Origin: Flaveria trinervia
Lineage: Eukaryota; Streptophyta; Magnoliopsida; Asterales; Asteraceae
DNA length: 64,000 nt
Direction of reading: 5' to 3'
NCBI GenBank assembly: GCA_025506515.1
Contig: CM046452.1
Coordinates: forward strand, 45,819,562-45,883,561
Shown here: in pieces, positions 23,601 through 36,254 of the stretch
Layout: the number at the start of each line of letters is the position of its first letter
Position numbering within the stretch: the stretch's first letter is position 1
The notes under the pieces: model-generated
What the model was told of the DNA's origin: nothing
What the model saw: only the letters and a program-made list of their open reading frames with translations
The model's database searches: none
Program-made: the position numbers and the translations under genes

Positions 23601-23825
23601 ATTGACTCATACTCATCCGCATTGGCTCATACTCATCCGCATTGGCTTATACTCATCCGCATTGGCTTATACTCATCCGCATTGACTCATACTCATCTGC
23701 ATTGGCTTATACTCATCCATATTGGCTTATACTCATCCGCATTGACTTTTACTCATCCGCATTGACTTTTACTCATCCGCATTGACTTTCACTCATCCGC
23801 ATTGACTTTCACTCATCTGCATTAA
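23601..23825. repeat. 20-bp tandem array, second block (duplicate)
   Basis: About 11 units in the same order as the late units of the first block, followed by the same tail. This shows a duplication of about 297 bp rather than independent growth of the array. Confidence 0.88.
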
Positions 23826-24548
23826 CAACACTTAGGCAAATTATAAAACTTAGGCGCATGAGCCCTATTTGGGCGCATGAGCAGCCCCATTCGCACCTTA
23901 ACAGCAGATTCTGTCCCCAAACACCATCTATCATGTTCTAAGCTAAAATCATATATTCTAAGCCTTAGAAACACAACCATAACATCATCAAACATGAACA
24001 TAGTCCAAAATCAAACCACAACCGCAACATACACACATTCATACATACGGGTATGAAACTCTAGTTTTATAAAAACGTACATTCATGCATTTCTAGTCCC
24101 AAAACAATTAAAACAAGTAAAAAGAGGGGTTCTAGAACTCACCTTAGCAGCCTCTTCGGGTAAGTCTTCCTTCAAAGCCCGATTGCTACAAGTTCTCACC
24201 TAGAAACCCACTAAAAACATACAACCGAACACACACAACACACATAAGCATACAACCGAGGATAAGACCAGTTAAGAACATCTTAAACACATGAATTCTT
24301 ACCTTGAATTCGACTTTTGCACTTGTTCTTCTTCAAAATTTGAACCTGCACTTTCTCTCTCTAAAATGTCCGAAGATTTGGATGTTGTAAGAAGAGAGTG
24401 GGAGGCCATGCCCACTTTACATCCACTTTCAAACATTTTTGTCCTTTTGATACTTTTTACCCCTCAACTTGGGTAAAATATATTTTCTTTCTTTTTCTTC
24501 ACTTTATTCGTTTTTTACTAACTTTAAAAAAAATAACCGGGTGTTACA

Positions 24549-24590
24549 TATAGATAGATAGATATATAGATAGATAATAGATAGTCTAAA
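24549..24590. repeat. TAGA microsatellite
   Basis: Imperfect TAGA/TATAGA repeats start directly at the LTR boundary. Their first five bases double as the apparent TATAG duplication, so this match could partly be chance in low-complexity DNA. Confidence 0.85.
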
Positions 24591-26115
24591 AACTGATTTA
24601 TTAAACAGATTATAGTTAGTATTAAACATAAAAAGTTACAGTAAGATATTTTAATATAAGATATGAATAAAATATATTTACGTATTATTCAAGAGATAAA
24701 ACAATTATACTTTTTTAACTCTCTTATCTAAGTTTCATTTTTAAATATTTGTTATAAGATTTTCTTATAAAAATATCATTTATAAAAATATTGTTTACTA
24801 AAAACTCAAGTTTCTAATTATTCAGATTGTTTTAATAAAATTGCTTTTAGAAAATTCCATATTTTTTATAATCATTTTAAAAAATGATCGATTTAAAATA
24901 TTTTGTTTCAAAAGGTTTATTGTTTTAGAAAAGATATGATTTTTAATTTTCTTTTTAATTTTTTTTAAAACATAGTTTGATTTTTTTTAAAAATCTAGAT
25001 AAAAGAGAAATGTATCAATTGATCAAATTAATTTTTATAAAGAGAGATAAATAAGTTTGAGTGTTAAAATTACTATAATACTTGTTGAAGGAAAAATAAA
25101 GTGAGAACGTTTAGAACTATGACAAATGTTAAAAATGTGATTTAAGAAGATGATAAATGAGTAAAGAAACTTTTTTATTACATATTATAGATGCAGATTA
25201 CTACACGTAGAGCATTAACTTGCATTTCTTTAAATTAGGATTAGCACTCAAGAAAATTAATTGACATCTTACAGGTCTTCTAGTAGAGTTTTGTAACTGT
25301 TATGGGTCCACTCGTTTGCATTTAACAGAGGAAGTTCACCCTATTTTGGTTTGCAGAAGTACTCAATCAAACTAGGGTCCATGTTAAACTTCATATATAC
25401 TTAAAAGGGAGTTAAGGAGATGTTAAAATAAAGTTTCCTTGTCTATGCATGCAGCACATTACAAATGGGGTCTACAAATTAATCTACTCCCCTAGGTTTT
25501 ACAAATTATTGTCGATGCAAAATCTTTAAAATACAAATATTGGTGTATATGGCCACTACATTAGAGTCAACAAGATCATAAGAGAGTATCAATTAGATAC
25601 TACATTATCAAAGCTTTAAATGGAGTATGTAGGATTAAGCCTCTACCCTTTGATGTGTAAATTACTATTTGACAGTTAACTTGTTGTCACATGAAGGGTA
25701 CATTGCACTCAACTTGTTGCCTTCAAGCTCTACAAATGTTGATGTTGCCCAAAATGTAATGATTTAAAGTCTATAAACTGGTTGGGTTGAAGTTATGTAC
25801 TATGGAGAGGCAATAGACATGGGTTGTGTATACTTTTGTGGTTGTATAGTCTAGCTCTAGCAATTTGCTAGAGTGAAAAGTTAAAATTTTCATTGTTTAG
25901 AAAAACAAAAAACATACTGACGTTGGACCTCTCAACATGATACGTTTTTTTGTTCCACACATGCATTGATTTCTACATCCATTTGCTTTATTTGATGTCT
26001 ATGCCTATGTCACATAACCAGAATTAATATGAATAGATCTAAAACCTACACCATAAGTTTATAGAGGTATGAATGTAAATTGTATGATAATAACTAGAAC
26101 TTTAAATCAGATCAT
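24591..26115. other. AT-rich intergenic DNA
   Basis: No coding sequence, recognisable RNA gene or clear repeat boundary is seen. Frames are short, with random composition. Confidence 0.7.
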
Positions 26116-26541
26116 CATAGTGATGAATTGTATGAAAACACTTAGACAAAAGAACTCAAAATCAATTGGATTCCGCTTTAGGTAGAAACCCAAATTGAGA
26201 CGAGGAATTAATGAATTTGAGAAAGAATTAACGTGTGAGGTTATTTTTCAATAATTAGACACGCGTGAAACTTTATGTAAAAGAAACCTAACAGAGCATA
26301 TGGAGCATCCATGGTGCATATGACCCGCATGAATTTCAAAGAGAAAACGGGTTTCACGAGGTCTACTCTGGATCTCAACAAGAACACTAAAGGCTCGAAC
26401 AACAACAACAGCTTTTATCAGCAACAAGCTCAAACATCAACACCAGATCCAGCCCAACTTATCATAAACATAAGAAAATTTAAGAAACACTAGTAAGAAC
26501 AAAGATAAAAGGTTTAAATAGAGAATTATATTTTTAAAACA
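26116..26541 (-). repeat. 3' LTR of the Copia remnant
   Basis: TGATGAATTGTATGAAAAC...TATTTTTAAAACA on the plus strand, matching 27918-28345 along its length with many substitutions. The exact outer end is uncertain, because the preceding CATAG is shared by both copies. Confidence 0.78.
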
Positions 26542-27007
26542 CCCCCCCCCCCCCCTCAATATCCAAACACATCAAACATATGTAACTTTTTGCATAAAAC
26601 ATCATGCTAATTAGGAAACAAACCCTTTGTAAAAATATATATTGACTAGTGATGAGAGGATGTAGATGTAGAAATAGATTTAAGAAATAGTTTGAAATGT
26701 TTTGTACTATCATGAAAAACAGGATTCGCTACAATGGATAAAATTGCGTCTTTATAACTGTGAAAATTAATAGGTATAAAAACATGAACACTTTAAACTC
26801 TTTGAAAATATTATACACCCAAATATCTCACTTGCTACAATGCACATAAACCGGTATTCTGCTTTGGCAGAGGACCAGGATATAATGCTTTGCTTTTTTG
26901 CTTTTCCAAAAAATAAGATAATTCTAGAGAAAAAGACTAGAAACCAGTAACAAACTTACGGTTATCTGTGCACTTACCCCAATCAGAATCAGCAAAGGCA
27001 AAAAAAT

Positions 27008-27626
27008 CTAAAGACGTAGCTTTGCTAAACAAAGGCCCATTTCTAGAGCTATTTTAGGATATCGTAGTACGCGTAATGCAAGTTTAAAATGAGACATGTT
27101 GGGACAATGCATGTATTGACTAGAGAATTGAACAAAATATAAATCCTCATTTAGACTGACATACAAAAAAGAATTGTTCACATCAAGTTGATATAAAGGC
27201 CAATCAAAAAAACCTCTAAGCAAACAACAATCCTAACAGTGACTATCTTAACCACCGGAGAGAAAGTTTCATTAAAGTCAATACCTTCACATTGATTGTT
27301 ATTATATTTTCATGAAAAGATGAATTATATTTTAAAGTAACAAATCGGTTCATAAAACTTAACATCTCAATTGAAAATAATAGTATTATGATCCAAACTC
27401 CATAATTTATAGAATTTTTTTTCTTTGAGTAACCTATGAAAACACTCTTTTGAGCATTGTTCTCAAGTTTATTTGATTTGTTTATAACTGTAGCAAAACA
27501 AAGAGAACCAAATGATCTTGAGTGTGTACGAGAGGGTAAAAAACCAAATAACAGTTCATAAGGAGATTTACCCCATATAATAGAAGAGGTGTCCTGTTGA
27601 TTAAATAGGTTGTAGTTAGAACGCAT
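27008..27626 (-). pseudogene. Copia integrase and RT/RNase H fragments
   Basis: From 27626 leftward: IIWGKSPYELLFGFLPSRTHSR, then SFGSLCFATVINKSNK and KSVFIGYSKKKNSINYGVW, the Copia integrase C-terminal region. From 27223: FFDWPLYQLDVNNSFLY (RT) jumps directly to QYMHCPNMSHFKLALRVLRY (start of the RNase H part). Hundreds of codons are missing at each junction. Confidence 0.85.
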
Positions 27627-27917
27627 TCAGTTTGTCAACATTAATTAGTTATATGTTTTAGTTGTAATTTATGGATCTAGCAACTCTTAATAGAGATATT
27701 AATGTTTCGTCTCGGCTATTTCGCTCTGTTAGGGAGTGTGGGGCAGGATGTTTGATGAAAAATCCTATTTTTTCTATTGGATTTAGAAAGCTATTATCTA
27801 TAAATTCAAAGCCATTGTCACTTCTAAAAATTTTGATTGTTTTATCAAACTAATATTCTATTTTGTAAAGCGCTCTATGTAAAGAAAAACTTCATCTTTA
27901 TTATGCACTAAGGGCCC

Positions 27918-28345
27918 TAAACATAGTGATAAATTGTATGAAAACTCTAAGAAAAAAGAACTCATAATCAATTGGATTCCACTTTTAGGGACAAACACTA
28001 ATTGATATGAGGAATGAATGTACTTGAGAGAGAATCAGCGTGTGAGATCTTTTTAATAATCAAACACACCTGAGGCTTTATCTAAAAGAAACCCAGCAAA
28101 GTAGATGGAGCATTAATAGGGCATATGACCTGAGTGAACCTTAAAGAGAAAACATATTCTACCAGGTCTACTTTAGATCTCATCAAGAACACTAAAGGCC
28201 CAAACAGTAATAGAAGTTTTCTTAGCAACAAGCCCAAATAGGAACACATGATCCAGCCTAACTTATCATAAATGTGTAGAAAAATTAAAGAAACATTAAT
28301 AAGAACAAAGATAGAAGGTTTGGATATAGAATTATATTTTTAACA
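27918..28345 (-). repeat. 5' LTR of the Copia remnant
   Basis: Partner of 26116-26541. Ends TATTTTTAACA on the plus strand. Confidence 0.78.
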
Positions 28346-31080
28346 GAGCGACGTTGCATGTGTATCTGAAAGTTAATTTCTTGTTCTACATGTCCGTCAA
28401 TTTCTACATCCACATTCTCCGACTGATCGTTTATCTGATCTGATCTTGGCTAAAGATCTTCTACCTCCTCTCGTCTTCCACGTATACTTCTCGGCGTCTG
28501 AGTTATCTTTCTAGGACTCTTTATTCTCATCATTGCTAATACAATACTCTAAATCGTTCATGATATTGGGTATCCAAAATTTTTGTTCCTCTTATTCCCA
28601 CACTTTAAAAGTTCCAATTTTTCATGTCATCTCTTCCTAAATTTTCCATCCTTTTACCGTCACACGTAATCTTTCCTTTGGCACATTCTATAATCAAGAT
28701 GCATTTAACTTTTTCATACGTCATTATTATCTAAATAAATCATACCATAAAATCATATGTCTTATTTATTTTAAGTTAAGCATATCTTGATATTTTTTTA
28801 ATTAAAAACGACTTTTTCTGCGTAATTATAAACAAAACTTGTTTGATTATAAATGTCACTTGGTGAATTATCCTAAACATGAATACGTATTTTTAATGAG
28901 TTGATTAATTATTATTGCACGTAATTATAAAGCATAACTTACATACTTATCGTATAACTTGAAAATTTATTTTTTTATAAGTTAAGTAATTACAATTTTG
29001 CATGATTATAAATATAACTTGCGCAATCATTATATAACTTAAGTAATCATGTATCTTATTAGTGTAACTATGACGCGGATAAAATAGTCATCTACTTCAA
29101 GGACACATTTTGCATCATGGTTACTTCATAGATCTTGTACGTCTTGTATAATTTTTTTAACAAAATAAGTCTACCTTACTCATACTCTTAAACTACAACC
29201 CAACTTGACTATTTCATGCTAGGATTTGAACCTCTACTAATTTTTTAGCAAGAGCCTCTACATATTGTATAATAACTTCTCTATATTTGTGTGTATATCT
29301 TCATATTTATTAGTGTTTATGGTTAATAAAAAACTAATTTTCTCATATACCAGTGATATTGTAGTTTAGATCATTTCCGGCCCTTGGTGAATATTTATGT
29401 TCAAATCGTTAAAATCAAACATTACAAATTTCAGTATTTTTGTTGCAGTGCGATGGTTTCTTCACTTGTTACTATTAATTTTACAGGTTAAATAGCCTTA
29501 TATATTATATAAAAAAAACTTTAAATATGTATAGCATTTAGTTATACATATTTTTTATTTTAAATAAATTAAATACTTTTAACACTACATATGGCTCCTC
29601 ACAAACGGCTCCTCATAAGTTATAAAGTTATCATATGAACCCTCACTTTTTTTCAACTAAGTAAAAAATACCTGACTCACTCATAATGTTTTCTTTTTAT
29701 GTTTTCTTTTATAACTTTTATATATGATTTTATATAATTTTAAAGTGAAGTGTTGTGACGTGCTTATTTATATCCGCATTTCGGTCTAAATTTCTTTTAA
29801 AATTGAGTTGTACGTAACAATGCACAAGTTGTTAAAGCATAAACGTAAAAATTATCAAAGTTGATCACATGTTTATTTCTATTGACGTTTTGACATGAAT
29901 TTTTTTCATGACATGATACTCGTGTCCAAGTCAACAAAATCAAACCTGACAAATTATTTTCATGACGTGTGTTTAATTTGCCACATGTTATTATTAATTA
30001 TACATGTAATAATATTGTTATTGTATATGTAATAAAGTTAAATATGTATTGCTTTTAGTTATACAATTTTTCATTTCTAAATTAATTTAGATATTCTTTT
30101 CATCAACTTAGAAGAGAAATAGTCCCCCTGAAAGAAAATTACATAAAGATGGATTAGTGTAGCCTATAAAATAATAAAGAAGACTTTTAGAACATATAAA
30201 TAAAGGTGGATTTCTTATATATAGAGATAAAGGTTAAAGGACGTTGTAACGTTCATTATTTTTTAAAATTTGAAATGAAAATAACAACTAAAAGAATAAA
30301 CAATTTACATCTCACAACGTTACAAAAGTTGTGCTTGTTCACACACCATTATTCTCCATTTCTCATTGTTCATTTGTGAACTCTAATAAATTGTCGGTTC
30401 CCATCATTTTAACGTGTTGGATAATACATAAAATAAAATATGAACTTATTATTTATTTCATCATTTTACTATTTTGTAAATTATTATTTTTATTTTATTA
30501 TGCAAATTTACATACAAAAAAAGATATTAAATGGAAAAAAAAGTATAGGATGTGACTTAGATTCTTTTTAATTTAATATCGGTCCCCCATTGTTGGTATG
30601 ACAACGATTGAAAACCCCTTCTTTTTTGGAGAGGTTCACAAAAGTCGGTGTGGGCCCTACCTCCTTACTACGCTTCTGTCTATTTCCCACACAAATTCAC
30701 AAAGTCGTGACTCAACAAAACCAAATTCCTCTTTTTTGCATTATACACCCCTTTATGATGTTTCAAGTCAATACTGGTCCCTATCTAATAAAAAAACTCT
30801 TTAAGCATCCACATTGAAGGCTTTACAGGTTATATTTATTCATAATATTTGTTTATTCTTCTAAACTATCATAATTTCACTGCTGATATCTAGCTATATT
30901 CAATTAAATAACAATCATAGTCACTCAAAAAACATATGTATAGAGAATAACCAAGGAGTACTCTCTATCATAAAGACGAGATTAGTCCCTAAATTTGAGC
31001 CATATTTCTGGGAATAAGATGTAACGCCAAATTTAATGAAAATTTTGAACTTTTTCTCATATTTTATTGAAATTGATCTT
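28346..31080. other. AT-rich intergenic DNA with degenerate repeats
   Basis: No gene found. A diffuse repeat built of GTAATTATAAA and ATAACTTG words lies at about 28,800-29,065 and resembles 35,690-35,930. Segments near 29,380-29,580 and 29,905-30,110 look like an old duplication (shared AAAATCAAAC, TTAAATATGTAT, TAGTTATACA). Short frames at 30,330-30,820 have no protein-like features. Confidence 0.55.
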
Positions 31081-31097
31081 AGTATATAAGCTTTGAG

Positions 31098-31367
31098 CCA
31101 ATGAGTTCTAGATCAACTGATTTAGGAGGAGACACCCTATGACTTTCCAAAGTGAAGGTCATGGGTTGGAGTCTCACTAGGTGTAATATGCTCCTAGTGG
31201 GCCAAGAGTTTTACAACAGTGGGTCTTTAGGTGGTGGATTTCCCTTGAAATGGTGGGCGAGCCAGGTCACCAGTGCTATCTGTGTTCGCGGGCGTGGGTG
31301 GCCTTTTGCCATTAGGTTTACCTGGGTGACCGGGCTTAAAAATTATTCGTTGGCCGTTCAAAAAAAA
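31098..31367 (+). mobile_element. SINE with 17-bp target duplications
   Basis: 270 bp flanked by the perfect 17-bp direct repeat AGTATATAAGCTTTGAG (31081-31097 and 31368-31384), ending in an A8 tail. The head resembles pol III boxes: A-box-like TAGATCAACTG near 31,119 and B-box-like GGGTTGGAGTC near 31,163. These are the marks of a plant SINE mobilised by LINE machinery. The open frame across it is incidental. Confidence 0.92.
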
Positions 31368-31935
31368 AGTATATAAGCTTTGAGGAATTATTATTTTCTT
31401 TTGTTATTATTAAAGCCATGCATTTCATAAAGTTAATTAGCCAAATGTTGAATTAAACGGATAAAAATGGAGTAAAGTCTTAAGATGCTACAATTAGAAA
31501 GAGAAAAACATAAAACCCAACAATCGTCTTGAATTGTATTTATTATAAGTGTTTGTTTTGTGATAGAAGTTGATTTATCAGGAGAACTCAAATAAACCCT
31601 TAAACTAAAAAAAATTAAAAGAAACCATGGAAGTTTTTATCCTACGAAATATCAGTCGACATGTCCATCTTGAATGTCTCATGCACCAATTTTACGCTCA
31701 ACCACATATCGGCACATGTACCATATTCATAAAAAATCATGTAGAATTTACCAATATACAATAACATACTTATATCAAAGTACCGTATTACAAAAACTCA
31801 TACGCCCCCTAAGACGAACTATAATCGTCTAGAAAACTAGCTCATACAACTACATAATTCCCATATAAATGACTAGAGTGTAATTGTTTGGTGTTAATAT
31901 ATATAACACACAAGGGCCAAAAAGTTAACTACCAT

Positions 31936-32408
31936 TAGGGATGTAAACGAGTTGAGCCGAGCCCGAGCTCACTTAGGCTCGAGCTCGGCTCGTTTGAAGT
32001 TTTATTTCTAAAGCTCGAGCTCGGCTCGTCAAAAAATTATCAGACTCGAGCTCGGCTCGTTTATTGTTAAATTATTAAATTTTTATATTTTTATAATTAC
32101 TTTTATATTTTTTATAGTGAAACTTTCTATATTTAACATAATATATATTATTTAATTAATTTTATCATAATAATAAATGTGATTTATGTACATGTAGATT
32201 TTATATCTAAATAAAAATTTATATAAAACAAAAAACTCGTTTAGGCTCGCGAGCCGGCTCGAGATCGATATCTAAAGCTTGGGCTCGAGCTCGTTTAGTA
32301 AACGAGTCATTATGTGAGCTCGAGCTCGTTTAAGCTCGGCTCAATTCGAGCTTTTCTCGAGCCGATACCAAGTAGCTTGCGAACCGGTTTGGTTCATTTA
32401 CACCCCTA
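31936..32408. mobile_element. hAT-type non-autonomous element with 8-bp TSD
   Basis: 473 bp with short inverted ends TAGGGATGTAAACG and CATTTACACCCCTA, flanked by the 8-bp duplication ACTACCAT (31928-31935 and 32409-32416). TAGGG-type ends and 8-bp TSD are hAT hallmarks. Both subterminal regions are filled with GAGCTCGGCTCG-type words in both orientations, flanking an AT-rich core. No transposase is encoded. Confidence 0.92.
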
Positions 32409-33162
32409 ACTACCATGCATATATATGCAATTTTTGGTTACTTATATAAGTAGGAGGAGCTAAATGCAATTTAAAAGAGTACAGTGAAAAGATAGCCTAT
32501 AGGTTCTCTATAAAGTTTCAATATAATGGAGTAGGAATAGACCTTTTCTTTGAACTTTGGTGCCTCTTTTTTGAAACATATTTACATGCAATATATACTA
32601 TATACTATCTTATAATTCTATATATTTTTGGTATTTTTTCATCAAAATAAAACAGTTTAATATTGCTTTATATGTTATTTTCTATGTTTATTTATTAAAA
32701 ATTGATATTGTAAATTGGATATGAGTTATTTTTATGTCCAGCAAATGAGTTCATGTAGTTACATATTTATATTTTTTTCAAAGTTATAATCCCCATATTC
32801 TTTTGTAACAATTTAGTATACTATAAGATATATTTTGTTTCTATTATCCAAGACACTAGCATACCTCATATTTAATGATATTTCAAAAAGAGACAAATTA
32901 AAAAACCTACTTAGCATGCATGAATAAATACAATATTTGTAGCACATACTGAAAATTAAAATTGAAGCCATTAGGGGAACTAAGCTACACATTAAGCCAC
33001 TAAGGTCTTTCTTTTTCACCCACCACATGGGTTGATTAGGAAAAGCATCCCCACATATCAATTAATACTAATAAAAAAATATGGTTTTGTGGTGACCCTA
33101 CTGCAAGGTCTTGATTCTATCTTTATCTATAAATAATATATGTATATATTATATCATATTAT

Positions 33163-33215
<53 letters not shown>
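33163..33215. repeat. Compound AC/AT microsatellite
   Basis: An (AC)n run passes directly into an (AT)n run of about 19 units. Confidence 0.95.
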
Positions 33216-33220
<5 letters not shown>

Positions 33221-36200
33221 TGTATGACCCATTTTATAAATGATATAAACACAACATTGTTCTCATACAACTAACATGTTATATGCACGTCAAATTTTAA
33301 ATATCAGAAGTAAATCTTTACAATCATAGTTTTATATAGGTATCCATGGTTTACAGAAATATATATTTGATTATTACATTGTAACGAATTATGTTTGTGC
33401 GACTTATAAAATATTTTAGCATTACCATCCATATAGAAAGGCTTTCCTATAAAAACAGTGGAAGACTGGACTATGATAAGATATTTATCCTTAGTCATCC
33501 TTAGGTTATGCAAGTTTCTTGCATGCTAGTAACAAGGGTGTGCGTAGATAGTCTATTACTTATACTTTAGCTATGTGTTTCTTTTAGTTATCAAGTGAGA
33601 GACTTTCTTAATATTATCTTTCGTTGGAACCTTTAAAGGTCTTACCGTTCTTTTTATTTCTATAGTTAATCATCTTTTTATACCATTGACATGATTTTTG
33701 AAAATAATATTTTAAAACACCAAGATTTAAACACTCAATAATTCATCTAACCACTATTTTTAGTGAAGTAGTGTTTTCTACTTTATAGGGGAAAAGTCGA
33801 GGAAAAAAGTATACTCCATTTAAAAAAGTATAATTTCTTTTTTGTATATTAAAGAAAAGCGTATAGAGTTTAACATAAAGCTACATATAATGGCCCCTCA
33901 TATTCTTACTTCATTAGTTAAATATTTTAATAGTTGTATAACCATATTTATTAATTCGAAATCTAGTACTAGGTGGAGATATTTTAAGAACTTCCTTTGT
34001 TTTGCTAAACATTTACATGTATAATATTTATGATTTTGTTGGATTCATTGTCGAAAGACAATGTATTATTAGTCATTTGTTAATGTAACAAATTTTTGGA
34101 GAAACATAAATAAATAGAGGATGGTTCCTAAATGATTTATTGCTTGTTTTGACTGGCTAAAAACACTTTTTATTTTAGAGATGCTTTACTTTTATAATTA
34201 TCATAATAATATTATAGGATTTAAACTTACAACTTTTAAATAAAATTACACAACTTTACCACAACATTGTTCCTTACAGTTAATTGCTTATGTAATTAAA
34301 ACAATCGAGCATTAAATTTTCTAATCAAGGCTTGACAAGTAAAAGCATTCATATCTCATTCTCAATTTAATTGTGAATGTATTTCATATATTATAGGGAA
34401 CGTGTGAGTAACTGTGAGTAAAAAAGATATAAATATTATTGTTTATTCGTATATTTGATAAAATACTATTCAAACATTATTTTTTTAATATTTTTAATAT
34501 TACAGTGAATGTATGAGAGAGAAAAGATAATAATAAAAGTATAAAATTATTATTTAATCTAAAATGAAAGGAAAAAAACAGTAATTTATAATGTAATTAT
34601 AAGCATAAGGATGAAAAATGGTTGTGAATGTTTTAGGTGGAGGAAAAAAGACGATGCAATAGGAATAGCTAATTTTATAGACTTCTTTTAAGTTTCGTCA
34701 TTCTTTTAGCTTACATTCTTTTTCATACAAAATATATATTTCACAAAAATAAATCAAGCATTTTCTTATTTAATTTTATCATGGTATTTTTATATTTTTT
34801 AAAGAACAACACCGCTTAAAATTATGTTGTTTTACCTTAAAAAAGCACGTTATTTGTTGTTTTACCGATAAAACAACCACAATGTTATTTTCTGCCGTAA
34901 AAAACAAGGAAACAACACATAATAAAAAGGAAATTAACAAAGCAGCACATAATAAGTAAAACCACACATATTGCAAATCAGCACATAGAAAAGCAGCAAA
35001 CCAGCACATAAAACGAAGTGGCACATCAACAATAAGATATTGTGACTGATTGACGTAATGCCAGTGCTATTAATGGAACAAGTATTGTGACTGCATGACA
35101 TAATGCCAAGGTGACAAATGCATCAAATATAATCGAGTAATTTGCTATGATCTTCGTTGTCACACCTCCTGATTCCATGTTCGGTCTCGTATCACATGTT
35201 TTTTGAAAACTATGTTTGCTGTATGCTCATAGTAGAAGAAATTAAACATTTAAAGTAAACGCAAGGGGTTAGGAATGAGTAAGATGATGAGTACCAAAAT
35301 CAACAAATTTGATAAGCATTGATGCATATTTGAAGTAGTATACAAACCATTGATCAAAGTAATTAATGGTTAAGATTCAATAATAGAATTAATGGTTGAG
35401 ATTCAATAATAGAATTATCACATGTGTAATAAACAATTTTCACCCATGAAAAGGATTTGGATAGGTAAAATTGGTATGGACTGATTTTATTTTCAAGTTA
35501 TTACATTTTTTGTAAGTTTATATAAATTTTTTATGCTACAATGTTTTTTTAATGACACTACACATTCAAGAATTTTATTTTTTTAATTTGAGTATAGCAT
35601 TTCTGTATCTTCTTTTTAATAAAAGTAATATTAACTTTTTTCTTTAAAAATACATATGACTTCTCATAAAAAATACATGTGTCATACATATAACTTGTGC
35701 GATTAAATAATTTGTGTAATTATAAAAATTAACTTGTATAATTGATACATAACTTGCTAGGTCAATTAGTAGAACTATAATTGTTTGATCATAAACATAA
35801 CTTATGTAATATAATTTGTGTAATTATAATATAAGTAGCATAATTACTTATTAGCATAAACATTGGTTGCATAGTTATTATATATGTTGCGTAATTAGGA
35901 TAAAAGTATAATTATATACCTTTTGTGTAGTTATGTTGTGAACAAAATTACATCTCTCTACATACATGTGTGCGCTATGATGATTATGTAGAATTTATAT
36001 TTGTCGCTTTGTATTTTTACATTCAAACACACATATAGCACTAAATCGATAAAATTCTAAATCAAACTTACTATTAGCTCATTCTAATTGTCAAAAGATA
36101 AAGCAATCTTTTTTATATTTTTAATGACGGGAATTCAAGTTTTAATCATTTTAAAGAATAACAAAATTATGTAATTGTTAAATCATTAAATTATTTTATA

Positions 36201-36226
36201 TCTTTGTACTAACAACGTATCTCTTT

Positions 36227-36254
36227 ATTATAATAATAATAATAATAATAATAA
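36227..36254. repeat. AAT microsatellite
   Basis: About nine TAA/AAT units in AT-rich DNA. Confidence 0.93.

Larger units (their letters stand above)
21991..24548 (-). repeat. Gypsy LTR with 20-bp arrays (5' LTR of Gypsy1 or a solo LTR)
   Basis: 2,558 bp, TGTAAGGCCCTG...AACCGGGTGTTACA, closely matching the two fragments of the Gypsy1 3' LTR. It sits where the 5' LTR of minus-strand Gypsy1 is expected, but no PBS adjoins it and TATAG flanks it on both sides (21986-21990 and 24549-24553), as for an independent solo LTR. It contains a ~100-bp repeat (about 22467-22562 and 22590-22685) and a ~297-bp duplication of array plus tail (about 23304-23600 and 23601-23897). The TATA box of the sister LTR subfamily is not evident. 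Confidence 0.85.
26116..28345 (-). mobile_element. Deleted Copia remnant with about 430-bp LTRs
   Basis: Two direct repeats (26116-26541 and 27918-28345) flank a 1.4-kb core with Copia integrase and RT/RNase H pieces on the minus strand. In that direction the left repeat is preceded by a G14 tract (C run at 26542-26555), the position of a polypurine tract. Element ends TGTTTTAAAA...ATTCATCA. LTRs are old, about 80% alike by eye. No TSD or PBS is evident. Confidence 0.8.

Noticed and set aside
23042..23765. Open frames of 61-136 codons
   Set aside because: Same 20-bp array as above.
23113..23825. CRISPR-like repeat array
   Set aside because: Units are contiguous 20-bp tandem repeats without unique spacers, inside a plant LTR.
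30598..30817. Two overlapping 68-69-codon frames
   Set aside because: No recognisable domain, no neighbours, AT-rich context; probably chance.
31152..31376. 74-codon frame
   Set aside because: Lies within the SINE and runs into its A-tail.
34779..35024. 81-codon minus-strand frame rich in Cys, Phe and Leu
   Set aside because: Comes from a low-complexity stretch of repeated CAGCACATA/GTTGTTTTACC words; no homology recognised.
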